This document shows, piece by piece, positions 1 through 12,174 of a DNA stretch of 64,000 bases. The stretch lies in the NCBI RefSeq assembly GCF_964204645.1, contig NC_134033.1:4215631-4279630 (forward strand), given 5' to 3'. The translations under genes were made by a program, and so were the position numbers. The stretch's first letter is position 1, and every line of letters starts with the position of its first letter. This stretch comes from Tubulanus polymorphus (Eukaryota; Nemertea; Palaeonemertea; Tubulaniformes; Tubulanidae). The notes under the pieces were generated by a model, which saw only the letters and a list, made by a program, of their open reading frames with translations, had not been told where the DNA came from and ran no database searches.

Positions 1-790
1 AAATAAGGCATTGTTCACATTGCTACAGAACGACGTCGATACGTGACGGCTCTTTTTTTCAAAATCAAAAATGAAACTTACGCAGCTGATGCTTATAGTT
101 TACTGTTTCGGTTTAGATTTACTTCTCTTGTTTGTTTGTGTTTTGTGGTCACCCGTCAACCAGTCAACCCACGATCCTTGTACATACATTGGCGACAACA
201 TTGCGACGTGTCGTCCGTCGACCGTCAACCAGCGGGTGAGATATGCACTCTGTCATCTCTCCATTGGGCCACCCAACAAACAACTAACAGTAGTCAACTG
301 TCACTAGTCGTCGGTCAACCTGTACATGAACTGTTCCTTTGCCGCGCATTAACACCCAATTATCAATGTATTCATGCGCCAATGTATTAATGCGCTGATA
401 CATTAACCGCACAACTTATAAACTCTACGCCAAGGCACTATACTATGCTATATCCGACCTGGGCCCGTTATCCTTTATGTATAGAAGTCAAACGTAGAAT
501 GATTATTTTTGGATAAAGACAGTATCGGGAAAGGAAACTAAACTAAACTCAATCCTTTACAAAATATCTTATAATCTGTATCTAAACGATATATAAGAGC
601 CCTTGGTTATTAGAATGAATCCTTTGATGATTGCAGTTTATCTCATATTTGGACACAACAATTTATGGCGAACAGTAGGACCTTCTCAAGGCGAATAAAA
701 CAGATTCTTTGTGACGTACATCTTCAAAATACCGTTTCCACAATAGATGCTAGCCCGACATACATTAATTATAGACAATATAAAATGATA
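1..790. other. Non-coding flank, no gene recognised
   Basis: I see no convincing gene here. The open frames at 43-390 and 71-307 run through a low-complexity stretch with repeated GTCAACC-like words (about 155-320). They have no splice context or recognisable domain. The end of the stretch may include the 5' part of the LINE fragment that follows. Confidence 0.5.
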
Positions 791-1275
791 TTTAATTAGA
801 AAGATATATTTGTGAACTTGATGAAGATTTAGTGATAAGTTTATTCGAATTTAGAATTGGGTCTTATCTCTTGCCTGTATATAAATTATCAAATCTTCCG
901 TTGGATAGAAATGATAGATTATGTTCGGCTTGTAATGTTTTAGGTGATGAATTGCATTTTATTTTTAACTGCAACCTACTGAAGTTTTGAAATCCGTGAA
1001 AATATTTTGAATCTGAACTCTTTTGGCAATCTTCATATTCTAAAAAATCCTACAATCCACCTTGCAAAATTCATTAATAAAGGCTTAGATGTATATACAT
1101 CCCTCCAATAATTAGTATGTTGTAAATCGTGTATGTATATATATATTGTTAATTACTTTGTTATATTTTATGTTAATTGTAAATACTGTATACTTTGTAT
1201 AAGTCTCCCTCCATGTACCAAAGAAATGGTTGGAGTGTAAATAAAATCCTAATCCTAAATCCTAATCCTAATCCT
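790..1275 (+). mobile_element. 5'-truncated non-LTR retrotransposon (LINE) 3' end
   Basis: Around 830-980 the plus strand reads as the C-terminal tail typical of CR1/L2/Jockey-like reverse-transcriptase proteins. It has a FRIGSYLLPVY-like stretch, then a Cys-x-x-Cys followed by GDELHFIFNC. Downstream is an AT-rich 3' untranslated region that ends in a short tandem tail of AATCCT units (about 1243-1275). That is the usual 3' terminus of such elements. The 5' boundary is uncertain. A related element lies in opposite orientation at 19796-20346. Confidence 0.65.
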
Positions 1276-1279
1276 TACC

Positions 1280-2771
1280 GAGCTGCGAATTTATTTTTCA
1301 CAAGTGACCCGCTCATGCGCAGTAATAAACACCAAGACTATTTAATGATCCCAAACTTGATCGTCAGTAGAAAACGGCAGCGTTTTTAAAAAGAAGATTA
1401 TTTAAAAATTGTAGTCATTCGAAACGTCGTGTTCTTATATTCTACATTGTATCAATGAATACATTTTCGATTTTAGAATTCTTTTAATTTGTAAATAGTG
1501 GGTTTTTATCTTATCATCTGTTCACAACGTTTGAGTGTGGTTATCGTAATATTCTAGTTATTATATCTATAGATAGTCCAGAGCGTAAGGATCACAAGGC
1601 TCAATAGTTAGGTAAGGGTTAGAGTGGGCTTAAGTTAAGGGTTAATGTTTTAAAGGGTGAAATAATAGGTACAAATGTAATAAATGTAAATATAGTTAAA
1701 AGTTGCTAAGCCGGCGCTCGAGCTTGTGTGTTAGAATCCCATTTTGAAATGTCAACTTCGAATTTTCTAAGAGAACTAAACATACTGAAATACTGATAAA
1801 GATAATTATCTAAGAACTATTTTATTATGTTAATGTGATGATATCTTAACTGCTGGGAAAAGTGAACTATCTGCAATGAACTACTTTCCAGTTGCAGCCG
1901 CCATTTTGTTTGGATACTTTTACCCTGTATTGTTGGGTCATTTTCTTCTCTTTTTTAAAATCCATTTGCGATGCGTGTTTTATCGTGTTTTATTGTTCCA
2001 TTTAAGGAATTTGACCGTTTCAACAACATTTAAACCGTACGAATCTCTAGTTTTCCAGTGATGCAAAACTCGAATCTCAAATTTGCAACAATTCGACATG
2101 AAAGCGATATAAAAATCGGTGGTCAGTTTTATACGCGCGCATTAAAAACCAGGGTGCTCAACTTTGAATTACGTTATTTTCAGAAATCATTTTCAAAAAA
2201 TTTCATTTCAGGAACTGTGCGCATAAACGCCCCATTTCAAATGAGAATGACACCCATATAATGGAATATACGCATAGGAAAAAGAGCTCCGAAACTAAGA
2301 ATGACAAGAGATGAGCATGAGAGATGTTTTTTGCATCACTGAAAACTAGAGATTCATACGGTTTAAATGTTGTTAAAACTGTCAAATTCCACCAATGGAC
2401 CTAAGAAACGTGATACAGGACAAAAGTACCCTAACAAAATTGCGGCTATAGTTATTTTAAGTTATTGGAACCTTGTTATAACGAGTTTGGATATTAAGAT
2501 TTATCAGTCATTACGAACCGAGAATTTCATCCCAAATCGCATGATTCAAATGATTTTAAACTGGATAAGCCGGGTGGCGATGGTCTGCAATCTCGGGGTA
2601 CGTGTCAAAAAAGCCTCGTTTGGTAGGCGCTGTCTTTACTGTGGTTCATCGTAATATTTCTAAATATCGTATTATGTGTAATGTCTGATCGTGATTTTTG
2701 TAAAGTGAAGCGGTTATCACTAAAACTGCGCTGTAGAGGAAATAAGTTATGATATTTCATCAATACTATCA
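1280..2771. repeat. Receptor-array spacer block, type 1
   Basis: This spacer downstream of copy A matches the spacer downstream of copy E (about 57110-58841) in several collinear patches. They share the GAGCTGCGAATT region with CATGCGCAGT, the ATAGTCCAGAGCGTAAGG block, and the final segment before the stop codon. Small indels separate the two. No protein gene is supported. The short open frames at 1876-2654 are not conserved in frame between the two spacer copies. Confidence 0.6.
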
Positions 2772-5700
2772 TCATTTTATTGGTTGTCGTTTTCTGCGTT
2801 TATTTCGAGCTCGTATGGATTTCATATCGATAGTTAGTATGGTATAAAGAAGCGGATTCAGAGACGAGTTGATCGGTAAAAATAGAACGGCTAGCCAAGC
2901 GGCCACCTGGTTCGGTATCTCGACCGAAAATACGGCGCAAAACTGAACGATTATTATCGGTAACCAGCAAAATAAATTACACAAATTGATGACTAAACTG
3001 CGTCGAGCTAGAACGAGTTCTATAGGATCGGCTCTACCCGAACCGGACCTGCTTCCGGATACATACTTGTACATCTGCGCGTACGACATCATTATCAGAG
3101 TGAGAATGATCGCGTTTAATACAGCGAATATAGCGAACGAATATTGCCAACCATTGACATCTATAGATATTAGATTCATAGGTAAACAGATACCCGTACT
3201 ACCGTAAAAATTATCACCGAAATAAGACGACCGAGACAGCGGCAGAAAGGTGATTAAACTCAGAAATACCCAGCAAAAACAAGACAGAATCATAATAATA
3301 TTTGAGGATAAAACCGGGTTACCTGAAAATGGGTCGATGATATTCGAATATCTGAAACGCGTGAGGAGCAGGAGAAATGTTAAAGATCCTTCGCAAGATA
3401 TCGTCACCACAATTCCGGCAACACCGCATAATGAACTACGAGTCCAGGTTTCAGAATTCAGAAAATAAACACCTTTATAAACGTGATCAGTTGCAGCGAT
3501 CAAAAACAGATAAACAGACATCAGGAAATCACAAAGCGCGATATTAATGATGAGGATATCCGACGATTTATTTTGTGTTTCTGACGAAACTCGAATCGAC
3601 CGAAAACGCAATAAAATAACGGTAATATTGGAAACGAAAGTAAGACAAGCGATGATCCAGATAACAGCTGTGAGGACAGTGTTCTCAATGAGGTCTGAAC
3701 ACGATGAGAATTGATCAGGATCCGGGAGACATCGGTCAATATTCGGCGCCATACAACAGAATTTATACGCGTCCGAAGCGAGAAAATATAAAGACGTCAG
3801 ATTATCAAAGATATTATTTTCCGTAGAAATTAACCGAGAATTGTTGGTGAAATCTAGAACTCCCAGTGAACTCAACCCAGTAAACGCGTATCTGGATATT
3901 GATTCGATTACGTTACTGCTGATATTCAAATATTTCAGCGCTGGTAAACCTTGGAATACGTTACGAGTAAGAAAAAAAATAGAGAGTTCACGGAGATCCA
4001 TAACCGGAAGTGACGTCAAACCATTGAAGCTTCCATCGTTCAAATATCTAAGCGGATTTCCAGCGAGTAAAAGTTGTTTCAAACTGTTTAAACCAGTGAA
4101 TGTATCAGCACGTAGTGATACTAGCCGATTATGCGACAGATCTAATGCATTGAGATTGCGTAGATTAGAAAACGCGTTGGAGACAATGTCAGATAAATCA
4201 TTACGGGAAATATTGAGTAAGAACAGGTACAGAAAAGTGTAAAATGTCGATTCATTGAATCTAACTCGATTATTCGATAAAATCAAAACTCGAGTCGACG
4301 CGGCAAAAATTCGGGAAATATCCGATAATATAGTATTTTCACAATCGATGAAACGACCTTGACATTTACAATAGTTAGAACACGTGACGTCGCAGTAAGC
4401 CTCGTCATCCGAGTTATGTTTACAATTAACGACGCCATCGCAAACTTCCGACTGAGGAATACATCGATGTTCGTCACCGCATTTAAACATTCCCGGACAC
4501 GAAAACGTTTCGCAATTGAATTCATCTTCTGAATCGGGACAATCTGATCGACCATCGCACACGTGTCTAATCGGTATACAGTAAGACGATGGACATTTCA
4601 CTGTACCAGCTGCACATTCAAACTCATTACAATTCAGTAAATGTTCGAGTCTTCTACAAACAGGAAAACCTGTCGACATTCTTTCTAAAATGCATCTATC
4701 TCTTCTCGCGTAACAATGAGGAGAATCGAATGAACAAATTTGTTTACCCGATTCTGCACACAGTGAAGTGAAATTGGTCGTGCAGTAGTTCTCTGTAGTG
4801 CAGTGAATTTGTGGTTTGATTGTTATATCGGTCGTTACTATTTCATCTTCTTCGAGGTCCCCGCCACAATCTACAACACCATCCCGATACAACAGAGAAC
4901 TGATACATTCGCCATTTACGCACAAAAACCCATTACATTCGTCCGAAGAGCAGCCGATCTCATCGGATTTATCTCGACAATCAACCAGTCCATCACATCG
5001 TTTATATTTACCCACACATTGTCCGTCGTTACACTTAAACTGATCAGAGGAACATGAAATATGATAGCACGAGTTCTCATCCGAGCCATCGACGCAATCT
5101 CTCATAAAGTCACAGAAACCGCTAATCGATATAACCTGTCCATCGTTACAGCGGAACTGACTGTGTAAATTGATATCCGTACAATTTAGTTCATCTTCAC
5201 CGTGTTGACAGTCTTGTCTGGTATCACATACGCGATGGTCGCTGATACATTTTTGATCGTTACATTCAAACTGCCACGATTTACAACCGCTTACAGAAGC
5301 TAACTCTTCAACAGTTACATCGTAGGAACATAGCGCGGTATGCGCTTCATCTGTGACATTATCGAAGGCAGTCACTGACCATTTCACTGTTTGAAAATAT
5401 GTTATCCAATCTCTAATTACAACTGGTTTTATTGCCACAATTCTGCCGCTTGTATGATTAGTCAGTATAGCGCCATATTGATGCTGATAGTGGAAAACAT
5501 TCATCAAATACTGTATTTCAATATTAGGTGTTATTATACCTATGTCTCCGCCGATTGTAAGACACATTTCTCTGGCTGTTTGGATTGTTAAACTTTCAGT
5601 ATGGAGCGTTTGCCAGGCTGTAAGTATCTGATAGCAATGCGCTTCTATATGAATCCATCCTCTTAGACACGTGGAGTTAAATCGTTCAATGTTTTCCCAC

Positions 5701-8700
5701 TTTATTCCAGTTGTATCGTTTTGTGAAGATGCATTAAAATCGTTTCTTTCTGATTCACAAATGAATGTCGTGTGCGTCTCCTCGATTTGACACGGGAATC
5801 GAACCCAGTTCGCCGATCCTCGTGGATTATTCACTATCATCGCCGTACACGGCATATTGACGTCATTTATCGGTTGTTTTCTTAGCGGAGATATCAATCC
5901 TCGAATAACTTCTGGTATCGTTTCATTAACAGCAGCAGGATTAAACCAGTCAGTGTAACTTAACGGTTTCCCATCAGACCACGAGTAATAACCTTTGGAC
6001 TCCTTTAATTTAAAAAAAAAACTTGTTATTACAGAAAACTATTTTTGGGTTATTTTCTGTGTTCTAGTCATTTTTGGAACAACTTCTTATCTTTAAACAT
6101 GACAAGAACATATATCATAATCATCAAAGCTCAATTAGATGATTGATATTTGATATGTATTTTACCTGCCATCTCAATCCAATCATCACGATAAGCGCCA
6201 CCTGTGAATATGCCTCATAAAGAAGTTTTGTAGCGAAAAGCTTTTTTACGGCCATCATTTCACGTTGAGAGTTGATACTGAGAAGATGTCCTCCATATTT
6301 CTGTTGACAGTAAATTTCAGCGTTCTCCCAATTCAGACGTTCATGTTTGATGTATCTAATACACGAAACACCCGAATCTAGAAAATCTGATCGGCAGCCA
6401 TTGATTCGATGTTTCAGTAAAGGCGATTGTTCTAAAGTGTATTGAATTCGAAATATTGGCATGAACTTTGACAGCTCAAAATACAAGTCATACCCGATTA
6501 GACTGTACAATACAAGTCCTGATACTGCTTTATCTTCACATATTTTTATTATATGACGGGTTTCTGTAAAAATGGAAAAAAAATTGCTTGGGTCATCAAA
6601 TATTTTGATGATTTGTCTTAGTAATATCGATCCCCTTGTGCGGGTACCAACAGATTCGGAGCATGATGTTTGTCCGATAAATTTAAACAGGAATCTGATG
6701 TAATGATTTATATTTTTGTCAGTAGGAAAAGAAAAACTGAAGAATATAGCTGAGGAGGTTGATGGTCCAGGGAAGTTCGGTGACTGCACGAGTCCACAAT
6801 CTATAGCGTTCCTTGTGTCCCCGCCAATAGACACTGGATAGGGTAGACTTTGTTTTAATTTCTGACATTTACGTCGTAATACAATCATTAGTGGTGCCCT
6901 CCAGAATTCATATTTAGTGCGCAATATTTTCACATGGTTGAATACGAGACTGGTATTAAACACGTGACTATTGAGACTTATCGCTGAACAGGGAGTCGTG
7001 GCTCCACGATAACATCTGTCAATTTGATATTCGTGTTCTGATAATACATCTATGTTTTCTATCGGTAGGCGTCGATTTCCAGGTGTAATCATGAGACAAT
7101 ATGACCTCATAGAGAACTGACGTTCTCCCTCCTGTAGAACATACCCGTCACAATCAGTAGGAACTAATCTTAGTCCACCAGTTATTAGTAGATCATGCCA
7201 GTTGTAAGCGTACGCTACTACAGTAACCGGTCCACCTGATGTAATCAGGCTGACGACAGATCGACCGTAGCGCTGACCAGGACAATACGGACCATAGGGT
7301 CTAGCTATGAAATTACCACCATCAAATATATAAAAACCAGCTCGATCACAGTTCTCTGATAAAACTGTTAATTTTAATCTAAAAGTTGATCTATCCTCAT
7401 GGATGTCGATTTTTGAGCTGAGCGCAAATCTACTGATACGATATTGTAACCTCTGTTTCGGATAACGGGGGAACAGACTCGAATGTTGCACTAAATGAGT
7501 ATTTCTAACCTACAATAGATGCAAACATAGAGTAAATCATCGGTATTCAATTATTGTTCAGCCTTATTTTCCTTTGCCAATTTAACCAAAACATATTGCG
7601 ACTCTGTCGTTAAAGGGTTAATGACTTGTGTTCGATCAGGTTTGATTTACGAAAATTTACGATTCATGTGAATTCTACACATTATTTCATCGTAAATAAA
7701 ACAAATTCAAATGAATACAATAAATTGACGGTATATATTCATGCTGTTTTAACTCACTCTTTTATCTTCCACTTTGACATCTGTTTCTTTCAATGATTCT
7801 ATTTTGTATTCGATCGATGTTGAATTCGTCAACGATTTTCCGGAAAGATTCTCTGATAACAGTAAACACAATATCACGAGAAATCCATCAGATTTTACGC
7901 CTAACGATTCCAGGTAGTTTTCGCCGAGTAAAATATCCGTTCCGACAACCGTTAAACCTTCCAGTTTATAAACACCGATGACGTCACCGGAAGTGACGAG
8001 ATCACGTGACCAGTTGAAGACGACGTACTGCAGTATTTCAGCTGTGATAGACCAGCAGTATAAGCGTTTAGACTGAGTTATTACGTGCGGCCTATCACCA
8101 GGAATGAGCACTCCGGATTTGTTTTTACAGATCGGAATCGATGGATTCGAAATATTCCAATCTGATATTCTATACAGTTTTACAAATAGATTAGTTTTGA
8201 GAGATACTTGGAACTGTTTCATTGAAAAAGTGGTGACAGCTCTGTTAGTTTTACTGTAAATAGAGATGGGTGGATGTCCGGTTTGTTCCCGTATATTCAT
8301 TATAGGTTCACTTGTGTTCCATCCGTCATAAATATGAACGGTCAGATTTAAACCTGGTTGTTTTATTCTGAAATCAACTTTCTCAAAAGTCAAATTCATA
8401 CCGAAACCCTCTGGTAACCCGGACCACTCGAGCTGCAGGAAATTACATAATATTCCATACATGTCGATTGCAAATTTATAACCAGTTTTTAAAGTTTGTA
8501 ATTGTTTTAGTTTGTTTGACGAACAGTGGTGAACAGTTTTTAGATGATTTTCCTCCAAACGATAAAATACATAAACTCGACTTCCTTTCACAACATCATT
8601 TACATCACTCTTAAACATCAACGTTAATGAATTACTGCGGTAAATATCTAATTGTTTTCCATCACCGCACAGTAAGTTATCAGAATCGCTGATGCGAAGA

Positions 8701-8987
8701 TAGTTATCTCTACAGAATATAGACGGCTCGATGTCGTAGTAAACTTGGACGCGAAAGGTTCCCGGTAAAGAGCTGTTGACGAACCAACGACATTCAACAC
8801 CGCGCGTAAACGACGGATAGTTCGGTGAAACGATGTAACCGGACGTAGAATCGAGTGAAAACCACGTATTGTTACAATGTGAACTGACAGTTACAGACGG
8901 TTGATAGGTAGAGATCCGATCAGTCGTCTGAACCGACGACAGTTTCATTAGTAGAATGAGTAATAACGTTAAGAGACTGCGCATCAT
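2772..8987 (-). CDS. CUB/C-type lectin/LDLa/LRR 7TM receptor, copy A (GRL101-like), complete
   Basis: This is a predicted cell-surface receptor of the GRL101/relaxin-receptor-like LGR group; the ligand is unknown. Exons are 8987-7758, 7509-6166 and 6002-2772. All junctions are phase 0 with GT-AG borders, giving about 1934 residues. The start is the ATG at 8987, ahead of a hydrophobic signal peptide (residues 1 to about 22). Exon 1 holds one clear CUB domain (SGYIVSPNYPS) and two CUB-like segments. Exon 2 holds further CUB-like sequence (CGLVQSPNFPG) and the first half of a C-type lectin domain. Exon 3 completes that domain (YYSWSDGKPLSYTDW). It continues with a weaker lectin-like module, five canonical and one degenerate LDLa repeats (about 1098-1395), LRRs (about 1400-1600), a cysteine-rich hinge and seven membrane segments (about 1633-1914) ending in NPLLY. 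The DRY site reads TRF. The tail is short and basic. Family membership is secure; function is inferred. Confidence 0.9.
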
Positions 8988-9560
8988 GTTGACATTCTCC
9001 TCGATCAGTTTAAGTCTAACCACAGCGAATTGATTTTAATCCAATTAATGTTGGGCGTTTCCGAGTGAGTGAGAGAGAGCGGTAGGGAGGATGAGTCAGA
9101 CTACACGGCGCTCATTAAAAATTAAATTCGATAATCTACGAAACCGAATTAATGAGTAACGAGATTCAAATGAAATGTAAAAATGTTATTCGATATTTTG
9201 TGCCGAGTCAGTTTTATATACGTACATACAATTTCAAAACTCTAAATTCAAAACGTCCTTTTTCGAATACTACCTCTAGCTCGCTGTAAGGTGCTGCTCT
9301 CCTCATCGTTAGCGGATTTTCTAGATACTAACTTGAGTCGACTGGCCATCAATTTGTTGATTGCCAGACTCGATTCATATCTTTTTATCTTAAAATAGGG
9401 ATTGATTCTGCTATTCGTTTGATTTTTATGATTTGGTGTCCCTTATAAACACACCACACCTGCCGGTAGCGAAACAGGGGTTTTGATTTTGAAATCGGAA
9501 ATCGAAGTATAGATAAAGTCGTGTGATCGGCGGTCAAAATTACAGAATTTTTTGTTTAAA
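8988..9560 (-). promoter_or_regulatory. Conserved 5' flank of receptor copies
   Basis: This block upstream of copy A is nearly identical to 49151-49727 upstream of copy C, and its first ~200 bases also match the flank of copy D (56773-57000). Shared words include CCAATTAATGTTGGGCG, a stretch around TCGATAATCTACGAAACCGA and the TATA candidate. The conservation stops at about 9560, where the paralogous spacer jumps to different sequence. It probably contains the 5' UTR and the promoter. Confidence 0.55.
9211..9220 (-). promoter_or_regulatory. Candidate TATA box of copy A
   Basis: On the minus strand this reads TATATAAAAC, about 225 bases upstream of the copy A start codon. The same sequence is kept upstream of copy C at 49367-49376. 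Upstream of copy D the matching place is TATA-rich but rearranged (about 56985-57003). Conservation across paralogues and the consensus match support a core promoter. The transcription start is not observed. Confidence 0.45.
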
Positions 9561-9600
9561 TCGATGTAATTAATTTTTAGAATGAAAATCCCGCTTAAAA

Positions 9601-10126
9601 GAGCATAGTGGCAGCAACTTGCGATACAGCTAGCGGTAGTATTTCGCCGTATCCAGAAATTCCACTGTATCCACAGTGGCTCGGTGGATCAAGCTGTTTC
9701 ATTCAGGACATAATGCTTTTCTGTCAGGACATAATCAGCGTCCGATTACTCACAGATCTAACAAATCCTTTTGTCATAGAATACTCGCGGATGCCGGAGT
9801 ATCTGTACGGATGGATGAGCTGGACATTCAAAAAGGAACCACAAAAAAAGCTCATTGGAACAAAGCCTGATGCTATCAGCGCTGTGCGACAATTATACCT
9901 GTTCAAGAGTTTGAGTCCTGCTGAATGCAGTTCGGGCAACACTTTAGAGGCTGTTATCCAGTTATGAGGTTTGCTCGATCCAGTAGTAGGGTTGCAAAAT
10001 ATTTCCGACGTATCTTTGTTTTCGACCAATGCTGATGCCGATAAAATCCATATGGAACTCGTCGAAGAAGGTAAACTACCCAATGCTGTACTTAGAAGGA
10101 TATTTCAAAACATGGATGATATATAG
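9601..10126 (+). pseudogene. Degenerate coding remnant of unknown family
   Basis: The plus strand has a protein-like reading frame at 9608-9967. It continues past a TGA as a further ~50 codons ending in RRIFQNMDDI and a TAG near 10126. A second overlapping frame (9676-9870) is also open, so the true frame is uncertain. No intron borders, start or family motif are evident. It lies only in the A-B spacer and is absent from the equivalent B/C-D spacer. It may be a fragment of a transposon protein or of a retrocopy. Confidence 0.3.
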
Positions 10127-10269
10127 ATAAGACTCGCCATAGAATCATCGCACAACACAATATATTATGAGTTTATGTCGTGCTCCTGTCTTATGTCTGT
10201 AATCAACTTTTTTCCCCTTCTCATCCTGCCTCACCCGATGGGAATACTGTACATTACGAAGTTAGGAAG

Positions 10270-11190
10270 CAGGGGCGGATCCAGGGGCATATTTTAATTG
10301 CCTTCTAAAAGAAATGAGGGCACCCAAAGGGGGAGCGCGGGGTAACCCCCAGGGGCGGATCCAGGGGGATGGGTAGACAGTATTGGAAGGAAATTTAAGG
10401 GCTCCTTTCTGATCTTAGTGCACACCCAGTATCCAGGTCAATGCGAGCGCCGAAGGCGCGAAGTCCTTAGAGGGGGGTTTGGGGCCTTCACCCAGAAAAT
10501 TTTGAAGGCTTTTAGAGGGCTTCTAGAGGCTAGCAGAGCAATCCAGAATAAACGAATTCGAGACAAGATTTCAACAGATGCGGATAAAAAATGAAGCTGG
10601 CGAACCCATGAAAGAATGGTTGTCGCCAACTTCGCCTAGTGCCCCTATAATCTTTAAAAGTGCCCCTTAACAATTATACAGAATATGTCTAAGTGCCCCT
10701 TCATTGTTAACAATCGGCAAAAATTGCCTCGTCTTCACATTTATCCTTATGTCGTGTGCCATCTTCCAAACCAAAAGTGCCCCTAAAATTTTAAAAATTA
10801 GGCAAAAAAGTGCCCTTTTCTTCAACATTTTTCCGCGTATAGTGCCCTCTTCTAAAGTACGAGTGCCCCTTTAGCCCTCCCTGAAAAGGCAAGGACAAGG
10901 TGCCCTCATCTAAAGTATGAGTGCCCCTTGCAAAAGGAAAGTGCCCTTTTTAATTTATCATGATTAAAGGCTTTACAAATATGATTATCTCTCCTCACTT
11001 TTTCGGCAGCGGTATATACCGATTAATTTTATAATTATGCCCGGATTCCGGACACGGAATTAGCGGTTGCTGAAATAATGCCGTCAAAAATATTGCCGGT
11101 GAAATTTCGAAGGGCACTTAAAAATTCGAGACCTCGGGATTTTTTGACTGCCTTCCGGAAGGCATGGAAGGCACCCTGGATCCGCCCCTG
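10270..11190. mobile_element. MITE with CAGGGGCGGATCCAGG termini
   Basis: The left end CAGGGGCGGATCCAGG (10270) and the right end CCTGGATCCGCCCCTG (to 11190) are inverted repeats. A second copy of the left end lies at 10350, so one terminus is duplicated or nested. GGAAG directly precedes the left end and directly follows the right end, consistent with a 5-bp target-site duplication. The interior is rich in GTGCCC words and has no transposase. Related elements are at 28504-28970 and 29630-30039. Confidence 0.7.
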
Positions 11191-12110
11191 GGAAGGTAAT
11201 TTCTATTCACTCGATTTCTTATTAAAACCATCGGAACAGTGGAAATCGGATATGTCGTAGTAGATGTGACGATAATTATGTTTATAACTAGTCGACATGA
11301 CGTTGTTTGATTTTCATTTCATTTATTGTTCATGAAGCTAATTTTGACCGTTATAAAGCGACCAGTTAATGCGCGCAGTCGAATTGTTTCATCTCACTGG
11401 ATTCCATTGGTTAACTTTGAAAGGCACAGATTGAGGACGGGTCAATTTGTACCAAATTACCCGTAACGTTCTTAGCGTTCAAAAACGACGATCGTAAAGT
11501 TTCTGAGTCTTTGAGCTGTGAACAAAAAATCAGAAAAACTCGAGTTCAATTACGTCACGTACGTGAATAATTCATTGAGAGTCCACGTATAAACAACCCC
11601 CCTTTTGCTATGATTTCTAAGAACTAAATCATTTATAATTTTTAACAACTCTTTCGGGCGGGCTTTCGTCGGACGAAAGCAGCCTCGGCGTGGGCTACAA
11701 TATCGGGGCGCTGGGTATTTTTGAAGTAATCCACCAGAAAAGATACGATTTCAAATGATGAGCGTAAAATTGTTAAGTTTTAGCAATCTCCAACAGTCCT
11801 GGTAAGAAGGCGAACTCGACTGGAAAGCAGGGGTCCCATGAGATTAACCCCTATAAATAGCCCTGCAAACCGACGATGATCATTGCATCGTCACGAACCG
11901 ATATGCGTGTATTTCATCGATAGAAAAACACTGAAAATGTGTTTGGTTTGAAACGATTAGATAATTTTACGGAAGAATAATTTGAACTAGAAAAATCGAG
12001 TTTTGAAAAAGATGTTTATTGATCATTTTGCGACCGTCGAATATCTTCCAGCAAAATATGAATAATGAATGTGTTGTGTTGAAAGTGATATAATATTATG
12101 CCGAACTTAC
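11191..12110. other. Spacer, no gene recognised
   Basis: No gene is recognised in this stretch between the MITE and the signal-peptide-like exon. It is AT-rich, with a short GC-rich patch near 11650-11710. It has no open frame with domain features and no clear terminal repeats. It belongs to the 2.9-kb segment missing from the B/C-D spacer. Confidence 0.4.
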
Positions 12111-12174
12111 TGATACCGCGAGCGATCACGATAACGATCGCTAATACGATGGATGAGAGCGACTTGTTCCTCAT
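12111..12174 (-). CDS. Orphan signal-peptide-like first exon
   Basis: On the minus strand an ATG at 12174 opens 21 codons: a basic N-terminus (MRNKS), then a hydrophobic core (VLAIVIVIA). It is followed at once by a consensus splice donor (GTAAGT at 12110-12105). This is the form of a first exon of a secreted or membrane protein. No downstream exon in the right phase is obvious before copy A's promoter. It may be the remnant of a lost paralogue, an alternative first exon, or chance. Confidence 0.35.

Noticed and set aside
43-390. 115-codon open frame at the left edge
   Set aside because: It starts with GTG, lies in GTCAACC-type repetitive sequence, overlaps another frame, and has no domain or splice evidence.
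3841-4242. Plus-strand open frames inside the receptor exons (also 14397-14930, 51621-52142, 59911-60432)
   Set aside because: They are antisense shadows of the LRR and LDLa coding and recur only because the receptor sequence is conserved.
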